29,546 nucleotides of DNA from a virus, in IMG/VR virus record IMGVR_UViG_3300033148_007417, positions 1 to 29,546 of that record; one strand, written 5' to 3'. This document shows positions 11,694 to 19,217 of this stretch, piece after piece. The translations under genes were made by a program, and so were the position numbers. Below the pieces are notes generated by a model, which did no database searches, had not been told where the DNA came from, and was given only the letters and a program-made list of their open reading frames with translations. How positions within the stretch are numbered: the first letter of the stretch is position 1; each line of letters starts with the position of its first letter.

Positions 11694-11879
11694 ATGATAG
11701 AACAATATAGAATAAGGGTGGTATTTGCAGTTGTAGTTAAAACCAAACATTTTCTTAGTGATATATTTCAAAATAAAAAATATCCAGAAGTTTATGATGT
11801 TAAGTTTTCAACTTCTCAAGTTACAAATGGGGCGTGTGAGATAATTTGTTATGGAAAAATTAAGGAAAAGATAAAATGA
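11694..11879 (+). CDS. 61-aa hypothetical protein
   Basis: The chain shows alternating strands (YRIRVVFAVVVKT, EVYDVKFST, CEIICYGKI) around one helix, perhaps a small alpha/beta sandwich. It is coupled to the next gene by ATGA. No family is recognised. Confidence 0.5.
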   Translation: MIEQYRIRVVFAVVVKTKHFLSDIFQNKKYPEVYDVKFSTSQVTNGACEIICYGKIKEKIK

Positions 11880-12001
11880 ATAAAGAAATTGAAGATAATT
11901 TTATATTGGAAGAGAATAATCTTTGGAGATGTAAGGAATGTGGTGGGACTTATGAAGATGAAAATGAATGCAAAAGACATCTGGAGGAAAGCAAACAATG
12001 A
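11876..12001 (+). CDS. C2H2-type zinc-finger mini-protein, 41 aa
   Basis: WRCKECGGTYEDENECKRHLEE has a CxxC knuckle and a C-x(2)-[RK]-H ending, close to a treble-clef or C2H2-like finger. It overlaps the start of the methyltransferase gene, whose ribosome site (GGAGG, 11982-11986) lies within it. Confidence 0.6.
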   Translation: MNKEIEDNFILEENNLWRCKECGGTYEDENECKRHLEESKQ

Positions 12002-12519
12002 AAATAACTAGAGTTTATGGAAATCCAACAAGATGGACATTTACAATAAAACCAATTAAAAAAATATTAGATAAATATGTTGGGGATGGAAAAGGATGGG
12101 TAGACCCATTTGCTGGAATGAATAGTCCAGCAGAATTTACTAATGATTTAAATCCAAAGATGAAAGCTAAAGAAAATATGTGGGCAGTTGAATGGTGTAG
12201 AAAACTTAAAGGAAAATTTAATGGAATTTTATTAGACCCCCCATATTCCCCAAGACAAATGAAAGAATGTTATAATGCTATTGGATTTAAACCAACAACT
12301 AAAGATACACAGAATAGTCCTTTATATCAAAATGTTAAGAAAGCAATGGCTTCAAAAATTAAACTTGGAGGATATGCAATATCTTTTGGGTGGAACAGTT
12401 ATGGTTGGGGAAAGAGATTTGGATTTGAAATTGTTGAGATATTACTAGTTTGTCATTCTCACGCCCATAATGATACTATTGTAATTGTTGAGAAAAAAAT
12501 TCAGGAGGAACTCATTTAA
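11998..12519 (+). CDS. DNA adenine methyltransferase-like protein, 173 aa
   Basis: DPFAG (36-40) fits the SAM-binding motif and DPPYSP (80-85) the catalytic DPPY motif of amino-methyltransferases acting on adenine N6 or cytosine N4. The protein is short and has no obvious target-recognition domain. No restriction enzyme gene is nearby, so it is an orphan enzyme that would mask the element's DNA from host restriction or mark it for control. The ATG at 11998 is used; the upstream extension to 11968 overlaps the zinc-finger gene. Confidence 0.8.
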   Translation: MKITRVYGNPTRWTFTIKPIKKILDKYVGDGKGWVDPFAGMNSPAEFTNDLNPKMKAKENMWAVEWCRKLKGKFNGILLDPPYSPRQMKECYNAIGFKPTTKDTQNSPLYQNVKKAMASKIKLGGYAISFGWNSYGWGKRFGFEIVEILLVCHSHAHNDTIVIVEKKIQEELI

Positions 12520-12534
12520 TCTTTAAATTGAAAC

Positions 12535-12705
12535 ATGGCACAAAAGAATGATAAGATGACAAAGGGTTGTGGGAAACATAAATCTTGGTGGCATGGATGG
12601 TGTGGGATTTCATTTAAACATCCTTTAATATCAAAAGAGAGATATATTTGTAAAGAATGCCAGCAGAAACAAATACACAATAGCAATCTTAAATGTCAAA
12701 AATAA
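12535..12705 (+). CDS. Cys/His-rich mini-protein, 56 aa
   Basis: C12, H15, H20, C23, H29, C39, C42 and C54 (GCGKHKSWWHGWCG, then CKEC) indicate a zinc-binding fold. It follows the methyltransferase by 15 bases and ends the unit before the 12768 promoter. No family is recognised. Confidence 0.5.
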   Translation: MAQKNDKMTKGCGKHKSWWHGWCGISFKHPLISKERYICKECQQKQIHNSNLKCQK

Positions 12706-12767
12706 ACTAATTACACAAGAAAGAAGATTGTAAAAAGACATAATATATACAAAAAAAAACAAAAAGA

Positions 12768-12775
12768 TTTATAAA
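12768..12775 (+). promoter_or_regulatory. TATA box TTTATAAA for the 12810 operon
   Basis: The box is followed by an ATA triplet run and ATG 12810, 34 bases after its end, giving a leader of about 10 bases. The spacer from 12706 to 12809 holds nothing else that I can see. Confidence 0.7.
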
Positions 12776-12809
12776 GTTTAATTCTTATAATAATAATAAT
12801 AATTATACA

Positions 12810-12962
12810 ATGCCACAAATTAATTTTGATTTAAAAGAGGAAGTTGATAAAATAGTTTTAGAATATTCTAAAAAATGGAAATTAAAAAAATCAGATACTA
12901 TTGAAAATATAATTTTAGAATTTAAAAAATTAAAGGAAAAAGAAGATGGGAATGTTAGATGA
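12810..12962 (+). CDS. Ribbon-helix-helix-like regulator, 50 aa
   Basis: One strand (PQINFDL) and two helices (KEEVDKIVLEYSKKW and KKSDTIENIILEFKKL) form the ribbon-helix-helix pattern. It heads an operon of membrane proteins and overlaps the next gene by 17 bases. It may control its own promoter, which has an unusual triplet repeat, or the late palindromes. Confidence 0.65.
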   Translation: MPQINFDLKEEVDKIVLEYSKKWKLKKSDTIENIILEFKKLKEKEDGNVR

Positions 12963-13689
12963 TTTAGGAGTTAGTGGTAGTGTTCCAAGTATTCCAAAGA
13001 TAGATATAACTGGTTTTTTATCTTCAAGTTGGATTTATGTTCTTATTATTGTCATTGTAGGATTAATGATAATTATTGGTGTTGGTTTATTCTTCTTTTT
13101 TATGACTTATAAAAAGAAAATAATTGTATTTGAAAATATTGCAGGACAAGGCTATCAACCAGTTTTTAGAAGTAGGGCTAGAATTGTAAAACTAGGAGTG
13201 GGTGGCGAAGAGATTCTTAAAACATTATTTGGTGGGTATTATGTTTCTGCTTATGGAAGAAAAATGGGAAAGAATATTTATTGGTATGCAAAAGGTCAAG
13301 ATGGATATTGGTATAATATTGTTCTAGGTGATTTAGATACAAAACAAGCTATGCTTGACATTGAACCAATTGATAGGGATGTAAGAATGTTTCATGTTGC
13401 ATTAGATAGATTATCTCAATCAACTTATGGTAAACAATCTTTCTTAGAAAAATATGGAGTTCACATGATGATGTTTTTATTTTTACTTGTTTTAATTTTT
13501 GGAATGTGGTTTATTATTGGAAAGATTGGAGATGCAGTTGCACCTCTTGCTGAATCAAGTGAAACTGCATTGAAGGTTCAGGAAATGAATATTAAAATAA
13601 CTAATCAGCTTGATAGTATAACAAGAAATATGGGTTATGCTCCAATAACAGAAGCATCAGGGGGTTCTGGATTAGCTCCAGCAACATAA
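12946..13689 (+). CDS. Two-pass membrane protein with soluble middle domain, 247 aa
   Basis: A short N-terminal part, a membrane helix (about 28-54), a soluble domain of about 115 residues on the basic, cytoplasmic side (YKKKIIVFENIAG ... GYWYNIVLGDLD), a second helix (about 172-194) and a C-terminal coil (ALKVQEMNIKITNQLDSI). The soluble part is strand-rich. The layout suits a membrane scaffold in an assembly apparatus, and the convergent ATPase may be its partner. I do not recognise a named family. Confidence 0.6.
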   Translation: MGMLDDLGVSGSVPSIPKIDITGFLSSSWIYVLIIVIVGLMIIIGVGLFFFFMTYKKKIIVFENIAGQGYQPVFRSRARIVKLGVGGEEILKTLFGGYYVSAYGRKMGKNIYWYAKGQDGYWYNIVLGDLDTKQAMLDIEPIDRDVRMFHVALDRLSQSTYGKQSFLEKYGVHMMMFLFLLVLIFGMWFIIGKIGDAVAPLAESSETALKVQEMNIKITNQLDSITRNMGYAPITEASGGSGLAPAT

Positions 13690-13690
13690 C

Positions 13691-14194
13691 ATGAGCTTCT
13701 TCAAAAATATTTGGGATTTTATTAAAGTTCTTTTTTTAATATTGGGTTTAATATTTTTATTAGTTGTAGGGATAGTTTTTATTATATTTATTTTTAAAGG
13801 AAAGATTTATATTGAAGTAATGCTTGTTTTTATTTTAATTTATATGTTCTTATTTTGGAAGATATGGTTTTTCCAATCAAAAAAAAAACTAATAAAAAAT
13901 TATGATCCTGAAAAGGATTTAGGAAGATTAGCAGAAGAAGAAAAAAATAAAGGAATTGATAATGGCAAAAAAACCAAAAACAGAAGCGACTTCATCAGAA
14001 GAGAAGTTGAAGGAAGAGAATCAGAATCTCAACCTTCAACTACAAATGATGTCGGACCTGGAGAACCTAAAGAGCGAGAGCTTTTACCGAAGACAACAGT
14101 TGATAATGTCAGAAAGAATAGCTCTGGCATTAGAAAGAATAGCTCAGGAATCAGAAAACTCCTCGGAAGAAGAGGAAGAAAAAGATTCGGATGA
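13691..14194 (+). CDS. Two-pass membrane protein with a basic tail read over another gene
   Basis: Residues 1-65 hold two membrane helices and continue to an acidic/basic helix (DPEKDLGRLAEEEKN) near 13955. From 13962 on, the frame runs across the coiled-coil gene and gives a low-complexity tail (VRKNSSGIRKNSSGIRK). That tail may not be functional; the true gene may once have ended near 13960. The A7 run at 13967-13973 could also allow frame change, joining the membrane part to the acidic coil. Confidence 0.55.
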   Translation: MSFFKNIWDFIKVLFLILGLIFLLVVGIVFIIFIFKGKIYIEVMLVFILIYMFLFWKIWFFQSKKKLIKNYDPEKDLGRLAEEEKNKGIDNGKKTKNRSDFIRREVEGRESESQPSTTNDVGPGEPKERELLPKTTVDNVRKNSSGIRKNSSGIRKLLGRRGRKRFG

Positions 14195-14213
14195 AGAAGA
14201 ACCAGAAAAATAA
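13962..14213 (+). CDS. Acidic coiled-coil protein, 83 aa
   Basis: A heptad-like helix (EKLKEENQNLNLQLQMMSDL, then SERIALALERIAQES) is followed by a strongly acidic end rich in Glu and Asp. AAGGA lies before ATG 13962. It is encoded almost wholly inside the 3' part of the preceding frame (+1 relative). The heptads make this frame the more protein-like of the two. Confidence 0.6.
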   Translation: MAKKPKTEATSSEEKLKEENQNLNLQLQMMSDLENLKSESFYRRQQLIMSERIALALERIAQESENSSEEEEEKDSDEEEPEK

Positions 14214-14219
14214 TTTAAA

Positions 14220-14522
14220 ATGAATTTAAAAATAGATCCAAAACTTTGGACATTCTTAATTTTAATTTCAATAGGAGTAATTATTTGTGCTTCTTTTTTA
14301 ATTGTTAATGAAATTTTAGGTGCAAGAAAAGAATGCGAATTAATCAATGGTGAATATAGTTTTAATGTTCAAGGACATTTCTGTAATGAAAGAAGTTTTG
14401 TAAAATATTATTCTTGCTTTGCACAAGAGTGTAATTTAAATTGGGTATTTGAAGATTCTATTGAAACAATAAATTTTTCTCAAATCAATCTAAGTAATTC
14501 TTCTTACAAGACAATAAAATAA
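14220..14522 (+). CDS. Membrane-anchored Cys-containing protein, 100 aa
   Basis: A membrane helix (about 10-32) precedes an outside domain with four cysteines (in ECELING, FCNER, SCF, ECNL) and two sequons (NFS, NLS). The Cys pattern suggests two disulfides. Its 3' end overlaps a convergent minus-strand ORF by 33 bases. Confidence 0.6.
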   Translation: MNLKIDPKLWTFLILISIGVIICASFLIVNEILGARKECELINGEYSFNVQGHFCNERSFVKYYSCFAQECNLNWVFEDSIETINFSQINLSNSSYKTIK

Positions 14523-14606
14523 AATAACACAAGCAATAAAACCTATTGCTCCCATTATTAATATCCACCAATTGACTTCTACATGGACAGGTTTTTCTTT
14601 TGCCAT
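14490..14606 (-). CDS. 38-aa single-pass membrane protein
   Basis: The minus-strand ORF starts seven bases after the ATPase stop: a polar start (MAKEKPVHVEVNWW) followed by one membrane helix and a basic end (CLVRRIT). It ends inside the convergent 14220 gene. There is no ribosome site, but it fits as the third gene of the minus operon. Confidence 0.45.
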   Translation of the reverse strand: MAKEKPVHVEVNWWILIMGAIGFIACVILFYCLVRRIT

Positions 14607-14612
14607 GTTATA

Positions 14613-15638
14613 TTAGTTAGTAGGAGGATCTAATTCTAATTCATTAGCCACACCTTTTTCTTTTTCTGTTTGTTCCAAGGCATCCTCATCCACTATTATT
14701 TCTTTTTTTATTGTTAGTTTATTAATATAATTACTTTCTACCTCTTTCTTTAAGGCAGCACCCCCCAATTTCCAATTAGAAATAGTCTTTTTTGATACCC
14801 CAAACAAAATTCCACATTCTTTTAGTGTTGCTTTTGGATTTAATTCTAAATATTTCTTTAATATTTCAATGTTTCTTTCAGTTATTAATTGCTTTGATGT
14901 CTTTTTCTCAGGGTGTTCCTCGTCATACTTCACCATGTCATCATACTTCCTCTTACGATACTTAAGTTCATCTACACCATAACCATCAGGAAACCGACCC
15001 ATAAAAGTTGGTTTAGCTGCATAATAATTATGATTTCTTTTTCCATTTACATAAAGAAACCTTTTTGCAGGGAAATTATAGAATGCAAAGAATCCTCTAT
15101 CTAATTTATCATTAAACCTAACATCAATTGCAAAAACACTTCTTGAAACTGCATAACTTAATGGAAGTTGAAACCAATTAGGTATGATGCACATAATAAA
15201 TAAATTTAATTGTCTGCACTTCCTAAAGAATTGTCTTAAAGTCATTCCAAGCTCACTCCAATAAGTTGCATCCTCCCATTCATCAACAAGGACATAAGAA
15301 TACTTTGGAATCTTTTTAAATCCATTTTTTCCCATTGATTTATCAATTAAATCTTTTGGTCTCCAAACAAGATTATCAATATCATAAGGGATCTTTAAAT
15401 TATATTTCTTGTTTACTATTTCTGTCCAAGCTTCTCCAATTTGTGTTGCAAAAACTGATTTACCAGTTCCAACTTCAAGTGTAGAAGAATATATTATTCC
15501 AAGGAAAGTCATGTCATGAGAAATTTTATCTGCAAGTAATTCTAAGTTTTTATATAACCATCCATCCATAAATCTTCCAGGAGTTTGTTGTCCCTTCCAA
15601 CTTCCTTTAGGATATTTTTCTATACAATACTTTACCAT
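14613..15638 (-). CDS. P-loop ATPase with C-terminal HTH, candidate packaging/assembly motor, 341 aa
   Basis: Walker A reads EVGTGKS (55-61) with the first Gly of the classic motif replaced. Walker B is YVLVDEWED (115-123), and SRSVFAIDV may hold a sensor or finger Arg. The core layout resembles Zot/FtsK/HerA-type translocating ATPases used by archaeal and filamentous viruses in assembly or DNA packaging. Residues about 253-292 (NPKATLKECGILFGVSKKTI) form a helix-turn-helix, an unusual fusion that could bind a packaging site. It is coupled to the upstream gene by TAATG. The ATPase call is firm; packaging is inference. Confidence 0.75.
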   Translation of the reverse strand: MVKYCIEKYPKGSWKGQQTPGRFMDGWLYKNLELLADKISHDMTFLGIIYSSTLEVGTGKSVFATQIGEAWTEIVNKKYNLKIPYDIDNLVWRPKDLIDKSMGKNGFKKIPKYSYVLVDEWEDATYWSELGMTLRQFFRKCRQLNLFIMCIIPNWFQLPLSYAVSRSVFAIDVRFNDKLDRGFFAFYNFPAKRFLYVNGKRNHNYYAAKPTFMGRFPDGYGVDELKYRKRKYDDMVKYDEEHPEKKTSKQLITERNIEILKKYLELNPKATLKECGILFGVSKKTISNWKLGGAALKKEVESNYINKLTIKKEIIVDEDALEQTEKEKGVANELELDPPTN

Positions 15639-16057
15639 TAGCTCATCTTCCCAACAGCAGAACCCATGTCATCTCTTGGTGGCATATAATATTTCTTCTT
15701 CTGTAATTCAACCTGTAACTTCAAAAGACATTCATCAAGTTGTTTATTTAATTCAAAAGAATATTTTATTTTCCTTACTTGTTTTTGATTGTTCCTATTA
15801 ACACAAACAAATTTAATGGGTTTAAGATCTAAAATAGAGGTATATTTCTTAAGAATAGTATCATCAAATATTAGTGGACTTGAATCAACATAAAACCTTT
15901 TTACTAATTCTATTTTAATTCTTTGTCTTTCTTCAGGGGGATAATCTATTCTTGCCTCAATATTTCTTATAGCATCTAATGTTGCTCTTAAACTCATAAG
16001 AGTAGCAATCGCCATATTGAAAGGAGCTTTTGTATCTTGTGCATAATCTAATTCCAT
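15638..16057 (-). CDS. 139-aa helical protein, first gene of the minus operon
   Basis: It is mostly helical (APFNMAIATLMSLRATLDAI ... EERQRIKIELVKRF), with a strand-rich middle (LKPIKFVCVNRNN) and a C-terminal coil. It shares a base with the ATPase start. The TATA box at 16093-16100 drives it. It is presumably a partner or adaptor of the ATPase. No family is recognised. Confidence 0.6.
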   Translation of the reverse strand: MELDYAQDTKAPFNMAIATLMSLRATLDAIRNIEARIDYPPEERQRIKIELVKRFYVDSSPLIFDDTILKKYTSILDLKPIKFVCVNRNNQKQVRKIKYSFELNKQLDECLLKLQVELQKKKYYMPPRDDMGSAVGKMS

Positions 16058-16092
16058 CTTCTTTGTTATTATAATTATAACAACTTTTAAAG

Positions 16093-16100
16093 TTTATAAA
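16093..16100 (-). promoter_or_regulatory. TATA box for the minus-strand ATPase operon
   Basis: TTTATAAA read on the minus strand lies 36 bases before ATG 16057, giving a short leader. It stands back to back with the late promoter at 16166. Confidence 0.7.
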
Positions 16101-16139
16101 CATTTACTTTTAGCTTAGTTTTTGTTGTTGTTATACTTT

Positions 16140-16147
16140 GGTATACC
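16140..16147. promoter_or_regulatory. Palindrome GGTATACC between divergent promoters
   Basis: An 8-base perfect palindrome (within TTGGTATACCCCAA) lies midway between the minus-strand TATA at 16093 and the plus-strand TATA at 16166. It may be a shared regulator site; its short length leaves chance possible. Confidence 0.35.
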
Positions 16148-16165
16148 CCAATCAAAAAAGGAAAA

Positions 16166-16175
16166 TTATATAAAG
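16166..16175 (+). promoter_or_regulatory. Late promoter TATA box TTATATAAAG
   Basis: The box drives the 16214-26017 module. The expected start site (about 16195-16200) falls on the palindrome at 16183-16199. Confidence 0.7.
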
Positions 16176-16182
16176 ATTAGTT

Positions 16183-16199
16183 GTGTAACAATGTTACAC
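16183..16199. promoter_or_regulatory. Operator-like palindrome GTGTAACAATGTTACAC (copy 1)
   Basis: GTGTAACA and TGTTACAC are perfect arms around a central A, placed over the expected start of transcription. The core and its 3' flank (GTAACAATGTTACACTT) recur at 26031-26047 before the capsid-like pair. A repressor bound here would block initiation. Confidence 0.7.
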
Positions 16200-16213
16200 T
16201 TGGTGAAAAAGAA

Positions 16214-16423
16214 ATGAAAACAATAACTATTCTTTTGATTGGACTTTTAATTTTAACTTGTTTTACAATAGGATATTATTCTATTTTAGATAAAACAAAT
16301 TATGGTGTTCCAACTTATGATGAATATAGAAATAATCCTGAATGTGAATTTAAACAATTAGGTGATGGATATATCCAACTTACAAATTGTGTTAAATATA
16401 AATTTGTAGGGAGAGAAAGATAA
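16214..16423 (+). CDS. Small secreted or membrane-anchored protein, 69 aa
   Basis: A hydrophobic N-terminal helix (about 3-24) is followed by a polar domain with two Cys (NPECEFKQL, LTNCVKY), probably one disulfide. The frame extends upstream through the palindrome to 16181, but ATG 16214 fits the promoter. It is coupled to the next gene by TAATG. First gene of the late unit. Confidence 0.6.
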   Translation: MKTITILLIGLLILTCFTIGYYSILDKTNYGVPTYDEYRNNPECEFKQLGDGYIQLTNCVKYKFVGRER

Positions 16424-18996
16424 TGGCTTGGTATGATCCAAGAACATGGAGAAAACAAAAACCAGCAGATGTTCCTTCAACAGCAGGGTTAGGGATTGTT
16501 GGATATTCCACAAAAGGAGATCCTGTTTTTACTGGTGGTGATCCTTCAGGTTGGGCAGGAGCAGTAGATACAAGTTCTGGTGGAAGAAGAAGAACTGGTG
16601 TGCCTGTAACAAGTGGAGCACCTGGTGGAATTTCAACAGTACAAACTCAAGCACAAAGGTTAGCAGAACAAGCAAGACAAGCAGAGATTGCAAGACAAGC
16701 AGAGATTGCAAGACAAGCAGAGATTGCAAGACAAGCAGAGATTGCAAGACAAGCAGAGATTGCAAGACAAGCTCAGCAAAGAGCACAAGCAAAAATAGAT
16801 GCACAGATTAAACAACAACAATTAGTTCAACAATATACTGGAGGAAGAAGAACAACCATAACTCCAACTTATACACCACCAACAACTCCTGTTCATCCTC
16901 CTGGAACAACCTATAGTGTTCAAACAGGTATTTGGAAAGTTCCTGGAAAAAAGAAATATATTCCTGTTACTGAAACTTATACTATTGGAAAAGATTGGAC
17001 TTCAAGAACTGCAACAACAGAAGAAAGAGAAGCATTAACAGAACATCAACAAGCAGAAATGTTTAAAGAAACTGCTCTTCAAACAACACCATCAAGAATG
17101 CAATTTAAAGTATCAGAAGCTTATGGAAAGTATAAAGATTTAGCAAGTGAAGAATTAATAAGTCAAGAAACAATGCAAGGTATTATTTCTAAAGATACTG
17201 GACAAGGAAAATATCAAGAACAAGTTAATCAATTTCTTGGTGCAAGTGTTTATGGTGCAGTTGGAACTAAAGGAGCATTGATTAGAACAGGAGTAATCTA
17301 TGGTGCAACTGCTGGGTTAGGACTTGTGATTGGTGCTGGAACAACAGGAGCAACTGCTGGTGCAACTGCATTATGGGGATCAAAAGCTGGAGCAATTACA
17401 ACAACAACTTTAAAACTTGGAACTTATGGAGCTGGTGCATATTTTGGTGGAAGATATGTTTTAGGAACTGCACAAAGAATTTATCATGCTCCAACAGCTT
17501 GGGAGAAAGGAGAGATAACTGGAAGGGCAGGAGCAGACATTACTGCAAGTTTTTATGGTTTTAAAACTGGAACAAAACTTTGGGATGTTACTTATGGTAA
17601 GATAAGAACAAGAGGAAAAATAAAACTTCCTGATGAACAAATTATTATGAGGGGAGCATTAGAAGGAGAGAGGTATCCATCAAAACCAATAACTCAACAT
17701 TGGAAAGAATTTCAAACTGGTTCACAAAGATTAACTATTAAATTAAAAGGATACACTGGAGAAGGAGAATTTATTTCTCCAGCACAAGTTCAAAGACTTC
17801 CAATTAAAGTTAGTCCTAAATTATATCATACAACAGGAACTCAATTTTGGGATGGGAAATTAAAGGTAGTTAAAACAGGAGATTCTGAATTTGTTGGAGT
17901 ATTTGGTGGTTCAGGAGTTTCACCAACATTTGCAAGAGTAACTGGAAGTAGTTCAGGAACAAGATGGTTTCCTAATTGGCAAGATTTTAGTTCTGTTAAT
18001 AAACCAGGAACTGCTGCAATAATTCCTAAAAGATTTGTAAAAGGAACTTCTGCACAACCAGGTGAAGCATTTGTTCCAGGTGCAGCAGGATTTCCAAAGC
18101 CAGAAATACAATCAATTTATTCTGTTGGTTCAGAGGCAAAATTAATTTCAAGTAGATTCTATTATACTTGGAAGGGTGTTGATATTCCTTTAGATGTTTT
18201 TAAGGATATAACAGGAGCAACTACAACAACAGGAGGACAACCAATCTCTAATATATTAACATCTTATTCTTCTTATAAATCTCCTCCAATTATTGATATA
18301 ACTACAGGATTAGTTTCAGTATATAAACCATCTTCAACAACTACAACTCCTTCTTTAGTTTCAGTAAATCCTTCATATTCTTCTGTTATAAGTTCTACTC
18401 CTTCTTATTCTTCATTAGTATCTTCATCAAAACCAAGTTCAAGAGTTAGTTCAAAAAGTTATTCTTCTGCAATGTCTTCAATAGTTCCTTTAAGTTTAAT
18501 TTCCTCTTCTGCAAAACCAAGCTCAAAAATAACTCCAAGTTCAAGTATATCTAAATTATATTCTTCAATAATTCCTTCTTCTGTAAGAAAACCTTATAGA
18601 TCTTCTTATAGTTCTTATTATAAAAAACCTCCAGTAACTACACTTCCATATTTAAAACCAATGAAACTTCCTAAACAACAACCAGTAAAATTTCAAGTAT
18701 TTGGAAGAAGATTTGGTAAGTTTAGAATTATTGGAGTTGGCAGAACACCAAAACAAGCATTTAGTTTAGGAAGGAAATGGGCAAGAACAACTCTTGGAGT
18801 TTCTTGGAAAGTTCCTAAAGCAAAAGCAAGAAAACTTCCAGGATTTAAAACTAAGCTAACAAAAAAAGGAGCATTATATATTGAACCAATAGGAAAAAGA
18901 TTAAAGAGAAGAGGAAGAGAAGTTAAAGAAATCCAACTTTATAAAAAAGTAAAAGGAGGTAAAATAAAATGGCAAGGAAAAAGAAAGATACTATGA
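16423..18996 (+). CDS. Large repeat-containing structural-type protein, 857 aa
   Basis: Order: a polar start; five exact AEIARQ units (87-116) extended as a Gln/Ala-rich helix; Pro/Thr linker; a Gly/Ala-rich hydrophobic stretch (about 275-350) able to enter membranes; a globular part containing KLYHTTGTQFWDG and GVSPTFARV, a His-Thr-Thr pattern I have met in archaeal virus proteins; a long Ser/Thr/Pro/Tyr low-complexity spacer (about 625-740); and a strongly basic end. No signal peptide is present. It is probably a virion protein linking DNA (basic tail) and membrane. AGGGAG lies before the ATG. No named family is claimed. Confidence 0.6.
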   Translation: MAWYDPRTWRKQKPADVPSTAGLGIVGYSTKGDPVFTGGDPSGWAGAVDTSSGGRRRTGVPVTSGAPGGISTVQTQAQRLAEQARQAEIARQAEIARQAEIARQAEIARQAEIARQAQQRAQAKIDAQIKQQQLVQQYTGGRRTTITPTYTPPTTPVHPPGTTYSVQTGIWKVPGKKKYIPVTETYTIGKDWTSRTATTEEREALTEHQQAEMFKETALQTTPSRMQFKVSEAYGKYKDLASEELISQETMQGIISKDTGQGKYQEQVNQFLGASVYGAVGTKGALIRTGVIYGATAGLGLVIGAGTTGATAGATALWGSKAGAITTTTLKLGTYGAGAYFGGRYVLGTAQRIYHAPTAWEKGEITGRAGADITASFYGFKTGTKLWDVTYGKIRTRGKIKLPDEQIIMRGALEGERYPSKPITQHWKEFQTGSQRLTIKLKGYTGEGEFISPAQVQRLPIKVSPKLYHTTGTQFWDGKLKVVKTGDSEFVGVFGGSGVSPTFARVTGSSSGTRWFPNWQDFSSVNKPGTAAIIPKRFVKGTSAQPGEAFVPGAAGFPKPEIQSIYSVGSEAKLISSRFYYTWKGVDIPLDVFKDITGATTTTGGQPISNILTSYSSYKSPPIIDITTGLVSVYKPSSTTTTPSLVSVNPSYSSVISSTPSYSSLVSSSKPSSRVSSKSYSSAMSSIVPLSLISSSAKPSSKITPSSSISKLYSSIIPSSVRKPYRSSYSSYYKKPPVTTLPYLKPMKLPKQQPVKFQVFGRRFGKFRIIGVGRTPKQAFSLGRKWARTTLGVSWKVPKAKARKLPGFKTKLTKKGALYIEPIGKRLKRRGREVKEIQLYKKVKGGKIKWQGKRKIL
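16681..16770 (+). repeat. Five exact tandem 18-base repeats
   Basis: GCAGAGATTGCAAGACAA occurs five times in a row without change and encodes AEIARQ. Perfect identity suggests recent expansion or ongoing slippage, so copy number may vary between relatives. Confidence 0.9.
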
Positions 18997-19217
18997 TGGA
19001 TCTTGGTATGGGTGGAATCATAGGATTAAATGTGGTTGGTGCAATGCCAGTTGGTGGAACTGCAAGTGAAGCAACATTAAGATCTAGTTATGCAACAGGG
19101 GTTGGACATACTGCAAAAGCTCTTCCTATTATGGGGAAAGCAAAAGGAACTAGAATGGTTATGAAATCATTTAAGAAGTTAAAACCAATCAAATTTAAAG
19201 GAGGATATAATCTATAA
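18969..19217 (+). CDS. 82-aa Gly-rich basic protein
   Basis: GGAGG at 18956-18960 precedes the ATG, which lies within the end of the 857-aa gene. A Lys start (MARKKK), a Gly/Met/Ala middle (GMGGIIGLNVVGAMPVGG) and a basic end (KSFKKLKPIKFKGG) suggest a small structural or DNA-associated protein. It shares a base with the next start. Function unknown. Confidence 0.6.
   Translation: MARKKKDTMMDLGMGGIIGLNVVGAMPVGGTASEATLRSSYATGVGHTAKALPIMGKAKGTRMVMKSFKKLKPIKFKGGYNL

Noticed and set aside
11652-11696. 14-codon ORF MKCKDLEKYFRELG
   Set aside because: There is no ribosome site, homology or coupling beyond a short overlap with the 11694 start. It is too short to support.
16529-16811. ORFs in other frames with LLVLQS and TSRDCK repeats
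   Set aside because: Both are shadows of the five 18-base repeats of the 857-aa gene, without ribosome sites.
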